From Septoria linicola (lineage: Eukaryota > Ascomycota > Dothideomycetes > Mycosphaerellales > Mycosphaerellaceae), in assembly GCA_024114885.1 (NCBI GenBank), contig CP099423.1, positions 1,178,001 through 1,242,000 of the forward strand: DNA of 64,000 nucleotides. Reading direction: 5' to 3'. Below the pieces are notes generated by a model that did no database searches, was not told where the DNA came from, and saw nothing but the letters and a program-made list of their open reading frames with translations. Each line of letters starts with the position of its first letter. The first letter of the stretch is position 1. The position numbers and the translations under genes were made by a program. Below, one piece after another: positions 1-10,160 of the stretch.

Positions 1-1525
1 TGCTGTCCCGACTCCTCGACCATACTCGCGAGCTGGATCACGCCTTGGAAATAGACCTGACGATATTCAGGAGGAAAGAACGCCAGTGGGAGTTGCAAGA
101 TCAGCAGATAGAAGGAATGGCAGTCAAGGGTCTGTCAAGTCGTTCTCACAGCCGTTGCGCTCAACATCGCGGATGGGTGCCGGGAATGCAGATGAAGAAG
201 TCATGAGGCTACGGACCGAGCTTGCTGAGCGGGACAAGAGACTCGCAGAACAAGCCGCAAATTTGTCAGACATGGAGGCTAGTGTCAAGGAACTATCAGG
301 ACTGCTGCCTACTGACGGACAACTGGATCGCAAGCCATCCTTCATCCGAGACGAGGACGATGCGAGCACGGCGCAACTCAGGCAGATGTTGAGGGAGAAG
401 AACGAGAAGATTCAAATTCTGACTGCGGAGTTCGACACCCATAGAGCGGACTTTCGAAGTACGCTCGACTCACTCGAAATGGCGAGCTCGGAGACTGAGC
501 GTGTGTATGAAGAGCAGAAACAGGATCTCATTGCGCAAGTTCAGGAGCTGTCGCAACGATTGGGAGAACTAGAGGAGTTGAATCAGAACAAGAAGGAATT
601 CGATGATGTGGCAAACCAGCTTAAGCAGTTGGAGGACTTTGTCCAGGAGCTCGAAGAGGGCTTGGAGGATGCTCGGCGAGGCGAAGCTGAGGCAAGAGGT
701 GAGGTTGAGTTCTTGCGCGGCGAGGTTGAACGAGGCAGGTCGGAGCTGAAGAGAGAGCGCGAGAAGGCTGCATCGGCGATGGCGTCGAATGGTGGAGGTA
801 TGTCGCCGAAAGAACTCGAGCAGAAAGAGGATGAGATCAGGGGATTGAAAGCGATCATCCATTCGTTCTCGACCAGGCCCGAGTCGAGCAAGAGCCCAGG
901 CGGTCTGGATGACATGACCAAGCTCAAGACGGCATTACAGGACAGCCAAAAGGAGAAGGAGGAGCTGGAGCACGAGCTTGAGCAACTCCGACGCGACAGT
1001 GCTCTCACTAACGGCCACCATGCTCGCAACGAAAGCGACATGACTGCCACACCCGCACAAACCACCACAACTCGCGCGCGAGCCGACACTGTCAAGCAGA
1101 CCTTTGCAGAACATGCCAAGAGAGTTGGACTCGGAAGTGGATCGGCTGGCGACGATAGCGGAAGTAAGCCTTCCGACTCTTCTACGCCTGCTGTCTACTG
1201 CGAGATGTGCGGATCAGCCGATCACGATACCCTGGACTGCAATCACTTCCAGTCCGGTCATGATTCTACGGATGCTTCCGACGAGCATGCAGATGATGGT
1301 GAGTATCCAGCGTTCAGGCATGCTCGAAACCATTCTGCTGCACCAGCACCTCTGGCTCTGAGTCCTTTCAAGGGTTCGAAGGAGAACCTAGACCCACTCA
1401 TTGAGAAGGTGTCCCAAGAGGATGTCAAGAGCAATGGTGCTGGCTCCAAGGACGAGGAGAAATGGTGTGCGCTCTGTGAGAAGGACGGGCATCTGGCGTA
1501 CGAATGCCCGGATGAGCAATACTAG
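1..1525 (+). CDS. CLIP-170/Bik1/Tip1-like microtubule plus-end protein, 3' part
   Basis: The reading frame is open from base 2 to the TAG at 1523-1525, so the gene starts outside the window; there is no reason to begin it at the internal GTG at 86. What is visible is a Ser-rich linker, then a long Glu/Lys/Gln/Leu-rich coiled coil (roughly 200 residues) and a low-complexity spacer. At the C terminus are two CCHC zinc knuckles, CEMCGSADHDTLDC and CALCEKDGHLAYEC, both spaced C-x2-C-x4-H-x4-C. Coiled coil plus terminal zinc knuckles is the architecture of CLIP-170, Bik1 and Tip1, which carry an N-terminal CAP-Gly domain and track growing microtubule ends; the knuckles bind the acidic tails of EB1/dynactin-type partners. 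The CAP-Gly domain itself would be upstream and is not seen. Family call by inference from architecture. Confidence 0.8.
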   Translation, partial: AVPTPRPYSRAGSRLGNRPDDIQEERTPVGVARSADRRNGSQGSVKSFSQPLRSTSRMGAGNADEEVMRLRTELAERDKRLAEQAANLSDMEASVKELSGLLPTDGQLDRKPSFIRDEDDASTAQLRQMLREKNEKIQILTAEFDTHRADFRSTLDSLEMASSETERVYEEQKQDLIAQVQELSQRLGELEELNQNKKEFDDVANQLKQLEDFVQELEEGLEDARRGEAEARGEVEFLRGEVERGRSELKREREKAASAMASNGGGMSPKELEQKEDEIRGLKAIIHSFSTRPESSKSPGGLDDMTKLKTALQDSQKEKEELEHELEQLRRDSALTNGHHARNESDMTATPAQTTTTRARADTVKQTFAEHAKRVGLGSGSAGDDSGSKPSDSSTPAVYCEMCGSADHDTLDCNHFQSGHDSTDASDEHADDGEYPAFRHARNHSAAPAPLALSPFKGSKENLDPLIEKVSQEDVKSNGAGSKDEEKWCALCEKDGHLAYECPDEQY

Positions 1526-1998
1526 ACATGATGCGGTCGGAGCTTGGTACATGAATGACGACCTCGTCCAAATGAGGTGGGAGGTCGGCATCATTTCTGC
1601 TTTTCATTGCTCATCGTCCAAGCGTTGATTGCAAGTGTTCCTGCGAGGAGTCTGGTTGTTTGATGTGGGAGAGAATGGAGATCGTTGCTGGTTCGCAGCG
1701 CTGTGATCACACTGCATAGAACTCTGGCTGAGAATGTGTAATATTGAAATGAAAGGTGAGCCGAGCGTAAGGCTGGCACTACTACTGCTCGACGAGAGGG
1801 TAGTGCTGTAGATACTGTAATAGGCGAAGGCCTCCGAGCCTGATCAACTGTGACACAAACTTTGGCAGATCAATCCTTCGTGGGGGCTGACTATCAGTAC
1901 TGCAGGCAGCAGCTCTAACAGTTGACTATGAGCAACGATGGGTGCACATATCTTCGGCGAAGATAATGTGTGCAACATACACTGCTCCTGCTCTACAC
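1526..1998. other. Intergenic, no gene seen
   Basis: Only short overlapping open frames without recognisable protein features. It holds the 3' flank of the CLIP-170-like gene and probably the promoter of the next one. Confidence 0.5.
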
Positions 1999-2813
1999 TA
2001 TGACTTCGCAAGCAGGGCACGCGATGCAAACGTCGACATCGCACACTGTCGCAGATCGAGAAGACTACTGGGTCTTGCTTCCACCTTCGAGCCAAACGCC
2101 TACCTGTAACACTCAGCCACCACGCGGAAATATCTACATCGATCTCCAGCTGAGGTCAAGATTTGGCAACCTTGCCTTCACCGCACAACAATCGACCGAG
2201 AAGACATACATCAACAAGATCAGAACTGAGATTGGAGATATACGAACACATCTTCCGCATTCCAACATCAGCTCCGAACTCATCAGTCAACCTTGTTCAC
2301 CGATCCGCTCAGCTCCGAATCCTAAGCAGTCTCTCCCTCCTCCAAACCTGCCGCCTCATCCTCTCTGAAGCAGAAACACTCTTCTACTTCCTCAATCGAC
2401 TCGCTATATCTCAGCCTGCCAATCTATACAACTCTCTCAATCCAATCCGTCGCTCCGCCATCACGAAAGTAACACTACCTGCACTCTCGGGCGCCTCCAC
2501 ATTTGCTCTTCTTCAACAGCTAGGCCAAATCGAGAATGTGAAATCTGTATACTTGGAAAGGAGAAATAGTGCGAAATTTCAGAATGTGAGGACGTGGAGG
2601 GTTATGGAGAAGCAGATTGTTGGTGTGTTGCTAGGGATGAGGAAGTTGGAGGAAGTGAGGTTTTGGACGCCGGAGATGGAGGGTGTGATTATTGAGAGTG
2701 AGAGAAGGAGAGCGAGAGAATTGGAGGAGTTTGATGGGAGGGTTTGTGGTGCTGTCAGTGGAAAGCGGGCTTTGGGAGAGTACTTGTTCGAGAGCATTTG
2801 TATGCATGCGTAG
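1999..2813 (+). CDS. Small F-box-like / 2EXR-like fungal protein of unknown function
   Basis: The clear coding part is the frame running to the TAG at 2811-2813, with the motif SELRLEIYEHIF near its start. That is the leucine/isoleucine pattern found at the head of fungal F-box-like and 2EXR domains (compare LPxELRxxIYE). The frame has no ATG of its own before an upstream stop at 2151, so an exon must precede it. One workable model starts at ATG 1999 and removes a 49-nt intron (donor GTAACA at 2106, acceptor CTGAG ending 2154), which joins the frames correctly; the acceptor is not pyrimidine-A-G, so this is tentative. The remainder is a leucine-rich region without catalytic motifs. Such proteins form large lineage-specific families in filamentous fungi; no specific role can be given. 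Confidence 0.45.
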
Positions 2814-3185
2814 GAGAAGACCATCGTTGCTGAGATCGTAGCTTGCTAGTCAGCCTACGGTCACCAACATTTGTGACTTGTCTCGAGCGCTGCACAGCTG
2901 TGCCTGATGGCTCATGGCTTTGAGTAAGTCGTCATCACGCCTTTAATAGCACCCTGATGCTATCGGCTGGGATATGAGATGATGGTAGAATACATGGTAG
3001 TCGAGAAATGGATGTCATCAATGCCTGACTAAGCTGTTGGACCCACTTAGTTAGCTCGAAAGCTTTGACTCGAATCTCGAAGTGAATGCCTCGGTACTAG
3101 GCTCTCCGACTTCCCATGGCTATTGAAGACGTCGAGCTCCAGCCCATCTTCAAGATGTAGTCTTTTCAGCTACACTGCTAGCAAA
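2814..3185. promoter_or_regulatory. Intergenic, presumed promoter of the APH-family kinase gene
   Basis: No coding signal. The region separates two genes on the plus strand; no recognisable binding site stands out. Confidence 0.35.
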
Positions 3186-4372
3186 ATGGCCGGCCCAATC
3201 AGACAACAAATTGATCTGGACAAGTTGTCCAGGTACATCGATCAGCATGCCCCAGAAATCAAGACTCCGCTGGACGTGAAGCAGGTGAGACGTTCTCAGC
3301 TATGGTAGTATGTAAATGCGAACATGCCTAACACTTATATCTACAGTTCGGCTACGGACAATCCAACCCAACATACCTCCTCAGCGACAAAACCGGCGCC
3401 AAATATGTCATGCGCAAGAAGCCCCCAGGGAAACTCCTCTCCAAAACCGCGCACCAAGTCGACCGCGAATACCGCATAATAGCAGCTCTCCAAGACACCA
3501 ACGTCCCCGTCCCCAAAGCCATCTGTCTCTGCGAAGACGACAGCATCGTCGGCACAGCCTTCTACATCATGGGCTTCCTCAACGGCCGCATCTTCGCCGA
3601 CCCCGCCATCCCAGACGTCTCCGCAGAGCACCGCAACGCCATGTGGAAGAGCGCTGTCACAACACTTGCAAAGTTCCACAGCGTTCCGCCAAAGAGCGTG
3701 AATATGGAGAGTTTTGGTCGTCCGAATAACTTTTATAATCGCCAGCTCAAGACTTTCGCTACACTGAGTGTCGCTCAAGCGAAGACGAAGGATATTGAGA
3801 GTGGAGAACCTGTGGGAGCGATACCGCATTATGATGATATGGTCAAGTTTTTTGGCGATGCGAAGACGCAACCAAAAGATCGCGGGACGTTTGTGCATGG
3901 AGATTATAAGATTGATAATATGGTGTTCCACCCTACAGAGCCGTATGTCATTGGGATTTTGGATTGGGAGATGGCGACAATTGGCCATCCGCTGTCGGAT
4001 ATGGTGAATTTGACATCACCATGGCTGAGTGCAGGTGACCCACTAGCTGAGGCGTCAGGAAGAGCGAATCTGGCGTTCAAGAATGGGGCTACGCCGGGGC
4101 TGCCAACGAAGAAGGAAGTGTTGAAGTGGTATCATGAGGTGGTGGATTGGGAGTTTGCGCCCAAGGAGGTTACGTGGGGTGATGCGTTTGGCTTGTATAG
4201 AGGTGCGATTATTTGTCAGGGGATTGCGGCGAGGTATGCTGTGAGGCAGGCGAGTAGTCCGAATGCGAAGGAGTATGGTGTGCAAATGAGGCCGTTTGGG
4301 GAGATGGCGTGGAAGGCTGTGCAGAGGTATGGAGAGCTGGCGAGGGAGGAGGATGGGAGGGCGAAGTTGTAG
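3186..4372 (+). CDS. APH-family kinase, ACAD10/ACAD11 N-domain type
   Basis: Two exons, 3186-3284 and 3347-4372, joined in phase 0 across a 62-nt intron (donor GTGAGA, acceptor CTACAG), give 374 residues. The protein shows the aminoglycoside-phosphotransferase/choline-kinase fold signature: a nucleotide-binding N-lobe with AKYVMRKKPPGKLL, the catalytic Brenner motif FVHGDYKIDN, and the metal-binding GILDWEMATIGHPLSDM. This order and spacing matches the kinase domain attached to acyl-CoA dehydrogenases ACAD10/ACAD11, where it phosphorylates 4-hydroxyacyl-CoAs for beta-oxidation. Here it stands alone without a dehydrogenase domain, as is common in fungi. Substrate is therefore inferred, not shown. 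It converges with the broken VAO gene 300 bp downstream. Confidence 0.85.
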
Positions 4373-4679
4373 AGCATGAGTGCGCATCCATGACTCTCGC
4401 TGAGCTATCCATGCTAAGTATCGCTCTTATTCATGGCTGTGTAACACTCAATGTCTCTCCGTTTTCGTCGTCAGTGACGGACTGGACAGCCTCCCCTGAG
4501 TGGCAGGAAGTACCTTGCTCTACATTGAATGATAAATCTGCAGATTCCTCGAGCCGTGCCTGTTCAAGCTTACATTGATCGTGATCTTTTCGGACATTCA
4601 GCTACTTGATGGACACTGGCTGGCACTTGCACGACAGAGCTTTGGAACATGATTCATGACTACCGCTGCAAGCACTGCC
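4373..4679. other. Convergent intergenic spacer
   Basis: Lies between the 3' ends of the APH-family kinase gene and the VAO pseudogene. No coding or structural signal seen beyond the expected transcript ends. Confidence 0.4.
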
Positions 4680-6699
4680 TCACACAGGCACCTTATAATC
4701 CTCCGCCTTCACATGCTTCGGCCACACACCATTCTTTCCAGGGCTCAGAATACCCTTCGGATCCAAAGCCTCCTTGATCTTCTCATTCAGTCTCAACTGC
4801 GCATGATCGTTGAAGCTATACGTCTGAGCGATCTGGTCCATCACAGCAAGATGAGTTCTATATTCTCCCCAGCCTCACGCTGCTGCTGCATCATCGACCA
4901 ATGTTCGGATTAGCCAGTGTGCACGACGGCGGCTGTCTGGGTCCTTGCGGTCGAAGATGATGCAGACGATGTGGTGCATTTCGCGCATACCTGCGACAAT
5001 TGTGTTAGCAGTTGAATAGGTCGGGTGAGAGAGGAGTGCTTACCGATGACAAACGTGCCGATAAAGTCAAAGCCAGCTTCTTCGCAGCGCTTGCGTGTGA
5101 CTTCGTACTGTGCTACACCATCACCGCCGGAGACCTTCGCGATTGGGCTGAAGAACAAATGAGAGCCATTTGGTAGCCTGTTCAGATGTTAGAAGAGCTC
5201 GAAAAGTCGCTTCCAAGAGAGACTCGCCAATCTACCCATTTCAGCTCCGTTGTGCTTGGAATGCCCTGAACCTTGGCAGAGCACGAGTCTGCAAGACAAT
5301 GTTGTCTGGCTGATCTTTTGGCTCAAAGTACTTGGCTCCTTCGATCGACAAGAAAGACTGCTTGATGACCTGCAGCATGACCTGTCGTACTGGCTCGGGC
5401 CCATAGACAGCGCCGTAGAAGTTCCACCGTCCGAGATTGAGCTTCTTCGCAATCGCATCCATCTCCTCGTCTGTAAGTAGCTCATCCGACTCCTTATACG
5501 ACTTTCGATTCGCCATGACTGCAGCATCGAGCAAGATATGACGTATCGTTGGAACGTTTTGGAGGACCATTCCCACACGTAGAGGTCGAATGATCTCGAT
5601 CGCCTTGTGTAGGTCGGAGTCCTTGGGGAAGGTGATCATATACGATTGGTAGCCACCAGCTGCCTCCTGTTAGCACCCACCACCGTAACAAGACTGATTA
5701 GCACTTACGATTGACCATAAGCCAGATGCCCATCTTGACCACTATGCCGAGTGAAGACTGTGTGAAGGTGCCATCGTTGTACTGGCCGAAGCCGTAGTTG
5801 AACAGACCAAAGGTCTCGTTCCAGGCTTGATCTTCAGGTCTTGCGTTGGGGTCTGCTTTAGGATTTGGCAGTCCTCCCATACCTAAGGCAAACAGACTAG
5901 GTCAGTAGCCATTCCAATGTCAGCATGTATGATGACACGTACCGCTTCGCCACAGCGATCCATCTGGAAGCACAACCTCCATACCACAGTGCATCATCCA
6001 GTGGTCGCCATAAGGAGTGTACCCAACGCCTCGCTCGACAGTTTTGCCAATGACAGATCCACCTCCTAGATCCGGAGTGTCGATCCACAGCATGTCGCGC
6101 AGGTTCCTCTCGACCAGGTAGTTGTGCAGGTCTATGAACGTCACGCCAGGCTCAACGACAGCAAAGGCGCCAGGCACGTTGACCTCGAGGACTTTGCGCA
6201 TGTTACGACCCATGTCAAGACCAACGGATCCTGGTACCCGAGGAGCAGCACCACCATAGCCAACATTCCTGCCGATCGAGAAAGGCCAGACTGGAATCTC
6301 GAACTCGTTGCATAATCTCATGATGGCTTGGACTTCTGCAACATTTCGTGGCGCAACGACTGCACTGCTAATAAAGTATTCTTGCTCGGCAATGTAGTAC
6401 ATCTGTTACCGTGTCAGTGCTGTCAGTACAGGCAGCAAGTCGACCACAAACATCGTGAGCCTTCTAGGCTCCAGATAGTCTTCAAGCTGAAGCTCTGCGT
6501 CACTTGATACTACAGTAGCGTTTTCTGTGCCGACAATCTCTTGGATCCTCTCCATATAGTCATTGAACTTCTCGAGGCTTGTGTTGGGTGGCAGTCTCAG
6601 AGGACGTGCGCCAGCATGTCCGCCTTCCGGAGCACGGAAAGCAGCTGGCGTTCGGCCAACGCTCCCTGCCTCGCCCTGAAGTTCGTCGACTTGCTTCAT
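4680..6699 (-). pseudogene. Vanillyl-alcohol oxidase (VAO) pseudogene: frameshift plus in-frame stop
   Basis: Six exons can be traced: 6699-6448, 6402-5943, 5882-5709, 5659-5228, 5177-5044 and 4990-4680. They closely follow the fungal flavoenzyme VAO, which oxidises 4-hydroxybenzylic alcohols and ethers with covalently bound FAD. Visible are the PCMH FAD-binding part (APRNVAEVQ, SIGRNVGYGGAAPR, PDLGGGSVIG with the catalytic Asp, GYTPYGDHWMMH) and the substrate domain with YRTHLAVMDQ, whose His is the FAD-linking residue. Two lesions break it. In exon 4, after LQTRA, the reading frame is off by +2 (about five extra bases near 5277-5283) relative to the continuing family sequence QGIPSTTELKW. 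In exon 6 there is a TGA after a GCA repeat (about 4875), just before GWGEYRTH. Intron 4 appears to be GC-AG. The His61-equivalent region near the exon 1/2 junction is also unlike the family. Preservation elsewhere suggests recent inactivation, or assembly errors. Confidence 0.8.
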
Positions 6700-7055
6700 G
6701 TTCGAAAAGGTGTATGTGTGAGTAAATGATTAGAGGGAAGAACGATCAAGGCTAACGAGCCTCTCAAGATGACAGGCCACCAGGCGCTGCTTATATGCTG
6801 TTGCCACTCGATAGAACCACGCATTGTCCTACGTGCCGGCACATAGCTATTCGGACAAGCTAGATGGCTTGCCGATCGTCGTGAGGGGTCCTGCTAGAAG
6901 TAGACGTGGTGCAGTCGGGAAATTCCCCACAATGGCTTTGCTTTAAGTTTGGAGTGTCACATGATGATACTGTGCCAACCAGTTCCATTGTTTGCAATGA
7001 CTTGATCTAGGTCCCCCTCATATTAGGTGGCCGAATAGTGTTGGCGGGCAAGCGG
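6700..7055. promoter_or_regulatory. Former VAO promoter region
   Basis: Sits between the VAO start and the stop of the transcription-factor gene upstream on the same strand. No coding signal and no clear regulatory motif recognised. Confidence 0.35.
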
Positions 7056-9260
7056 TCATGCTGCAAGCTGCATGCTGCCGAACAAATCCACAAGTTTGTG
7101 CACCTGGCTCATGTCTGATACGTCGTACCGACTCAGCAGCTGAGTGATCGAGCTGCTACTTGCGTGGCCGCCACATCGGTCGTATGCGTTGAGGGCCACA
7201 CTCTCTGAACTGTTCAGTACAATGTCGGCCAAACACCAGAATTCGGGAGCATATCCTGCGAAGCCAAGTCGCTTCCAGCAGTCAGCCGCACGAGACGGCG
7301 GGAGTTCCTCAAGGCCTTCGATGCCAGTTCGATCTAGCCAGATAGCTCTCCAGGCATCTAGGGCTCGTCTCACTAATGCCGTTTGGCTTGCAGGCAGAGG
7401 ATGACATCGTGCATGAAAGAGCTCGACGTGTAATGCTGGTATAGAGTTAGTGGACTTGACATCAGCTTGTCTGCGCACTTACATGCGCGTATTATGTGCA
7501 TAATGCAAGCGGACTTACGGTGGACTAGGGTGAAGAAGTTGAGTGAGCTCATCGAACATAGCATGTCTCTGTCGGATTGAGTCAGACTTTCCTTCCAAAG
7601 TATTGAGGTCGCTTGGTGAATAAGAGGCTGATTTTGGCCGAGGCTGGAAGACTGCCACAGCTGGAGGGCTGAAGTCCATGCCTGTACACTGTCTGCTTGA
7701 AAGCAAGCCTCTGGACAGGTGAGTACAACTCGAGCTTCTCCAGGAGCCATGCGTGGTGGAGTATTGTTGAAGATCACATATGCCGTATCGAGTAGTACCA
7801 CGTACGTCAGTGTACGTATAAGCTCTTCCGTCAAGGCAAAGGCTTTCCAGGCTTCTTCACTGGCGACGTAGTATGACAAATTGCCATGCGAGATGTCTTC
7901 GTCACAGACACTTCTGAAGACACCAATAACATCAGTGTATCGCGACCGTCCGACTCGACGTTTGGCCGTGTCGTTGCCCTCCCACGTTTGTAGCAATACT
8001 ACGCAGTAAGCAGTCCTCAGAGCGTCAAGACGTTTGCGGAGCGTACTTGAGTGCTCGCCGCCAGGATGCGGTTGAAGTGGATCATCTGAGAATTCGGGCG
8101 CGGAGAAGACCCATTCTTCCACGGCGTCAAGCCACATCAGAGCGGATTCTCGATCTCCAGGCACTGGACTAAGGCAAGCGCCGAGCAGAGCCATCACGGC
8201 CAACAGCATTGCGGGCGACGCCTGAACATTGAAGGTGGGCTTGTGGATGATTGGGCAGTTCGGGTGCCATAGAGCCCAATAAGCATTGAGATAATTGGCC
8301 AACCGTGGAGATGTGAAAAAGGAGTCACAAGCCAGCTGAATCGACTGTGACCAGGCTGTCACGCCCGAACGTCGCTTTGCAAGCGATTCCAGGCTATTTT
8401 TGATCGCAGTCACAATCTGCTGGCACTTCTCAGCCAAGATCATGTCACGACCTGTTGCCACATCTCCTGCCAAACACTCCACGAACATGGCTCGTTGCTC
8501 CTTCGATCCACAGTCAAACGAGCTGACGAGTCCTCTGGCCTCAGTGAAGTTGGAGAGGAATTCGAGACGGCGTACGCTTGTGTCAAGTGTAAGACTTCTA
8601 TCGTCTAAGAACACAGGGGCATCCTGTAGAGTGATACCCTGAGCACCATATTGTGCGGTCCAGGACAATGTCTCCGCGGCTGGGCTCAACGCAGAGCCAT
8701 CTGATCGTCCAGTGGCAGGTGATTCCTCATGAAAACCATCAGAATGATTCTCATGATCGATCATATCGACTTCATCACTGTCGACAGTACTCTGCAGCCA
8801 TCGCTCGACCTCAGTACGAGCACTTTCGGAGTTACTGGTCTTTGAAGTCGGTTGACCCGGTACATCGCTGAAGACACATGCCTGCTTTCTATGCAAGCAT
8901 GGCAAACAGGGCTGAGTGCCATTGCAAGCCTTCTTCTGGCGAGCACAAGAATCGCATGACTTTCGCTTCCGGCCTCGCTGTTGTGCTGCTATGGGAGGTA
9001 GTGGAGCTTCACCATCAGGTTTAGCCTTGCAAGTCTTCGTATGACGAAGGAGCACATCTCGTCTGGCGTATGTCTGTGCACAATACGGGCATGAGAATGG
9101 CTTGTCACCTGAATCTGTGCACAGCAATCAATACATCTATGCTGATTAGTTGGCAGTTTCTGCACATACGAGCTGTCAGCGTATGCCTCCGAAGATGCTC
9201 CTGCCGGCCATATGCAGCCGAGCACGAGCTGCACGTAAAGCTAGCAGCTGTCGTCTCCAT
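7056..9260 (-). CDS. Transcription factor with two C2H2-type fingers and a Zn2Cys6 cluster
   Basis: Three exons, 9260-9170, 9114-7483 and 7435-7056, with 55- and 47-nt introns (GTATGT..ACAG; GTAAGT..CTAAC..CAG), give about 700 residues. Finger 1 has Cys10, Cys13, His26 and His31, with the codon for His31 split by intron 1; this supports the splice. Finger 2 has Cys39, Cys42, His55 and Cys59. A Zn2Cys6 cluster follows (Cys84, 87, 94, 100, 103, 110; spacing 2-6-5-2-6), then the fungal-specific middle homology region. The last exon continues the helical domain after HIIRA. The ATG at 9260 was preferred over one at 9482 in the same frame because the upstream residues look non-coding. Such dual-finger regulators are known in filamentous fungi; target genes are unknown. 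Its position directly upstream of the VAO pseudogene on the same strand makes a past local regulatory role possible. Confidence 0.85.
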
Positions 9261-9568
9261 GGACAAGTCATCTTTGGCCGCAGAATAATGTCGATGGAAA
9301 GTTGTCGGGAAACTACCCACACAGACCCTCAAATGCGATGCCCAGCAGATGGTCCATCTGTACTCCTCCCGCCCCCACCTGCCTTTGCCGCTTAGAATAC
9401 CGCCTGAGCTGACGGGGTGCATTAGCGTCTGGAGCTGTACAATTGTACCTGCGTACTCTGGAGATGGCAGTTGAGACGACATGGTTGCAGAGTATGGGTT
9501 GCTAATCAGACTCGATCATGATGGAAAGTGTGGTGTAGGGAGTGAGAAGGAAGCACCATCACGTCCGC
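9261..9568. promoter_or_regulatory. 5' flank of the C2H2/Zn2Cys6 regulator gene
   Basis: The frame of exon 1 stays open up to an ATG at 9482, so this may be 5' leader. No other coding signal. Confidence 0.35.
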
Positions 9569-10015
9569 GACTTTTGCATGTAAAGATTGCCTCTTGGCAT
9601 CAGTTCTCTCGATCAGATCATGAAACTGTAACCTAGACTGGCTGCGAGCAGAGTGGCATGGTCCCTAAAGGTTAGCGGAAACACATTGAATCAAAACGAG
9701 ACTTTCTCTGCTCTACAGCTTTCCAAATCCCTGATCCAATTGAGCCCACAGTGGCATGGCGTTCGCGAACTTGCAGAGTGACTTTTGCACGTCTTTGCAT
9801 GTGAAGATCTGCCTCTTGACATCATCACAGTACTCTCTCATAAAGCTCACGAGACGGGAGTACAGTCTGCTTGCGAACAGAATGGCATGGTGCCCATCAC
9901 TCTACGGAGCCACCTGATGTCAAAAGGGAACCTCTCTCCAGCATCCACTTCTCAAGTATCGCGACCTGATTGGGCGCACAATGGCACGGTACATGCGGAA
10001 GTGCAGAGAAAGACG
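9569..10015. repeat. Diverged tandem duplication, two units of about 210-230 bp
   Basis: Unit A starts near 9569 and unit B near 9779. Both begin with GACTTTTGCA and continue with the same landmarks in the same order: TGTAAAGATTGCCTCTTG versus TGTGAAGATCTGCCTCTTG; GCAGAGTGGCATGGT versus ACAGAATGGCATGGT; ATCAAAACGAGAC versus GTCAAAAGGGAAC; CCCACAGTGGCATGG versus GCGCACAATGGCACGG. Many differences are transitions. No protein is encoded by either unit. The block lies between the 3' end of the kinase gene and the 5' side of the transcription-factor gene. Confidence 0.6.
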
Positions 10016-10160
10016 AGGGCAATATAGATCAAATGGAGATTTGTGAAGCAAGTTTGCAATCATTCATGGGTATCTTGGTCACCAAACGCCTTCTCATGCT
10101 ATCATCGCTCCGTCTCAGCTTGTGCTCCACGCCGTCCAGCGGCACTCTTGCTACTATTTC

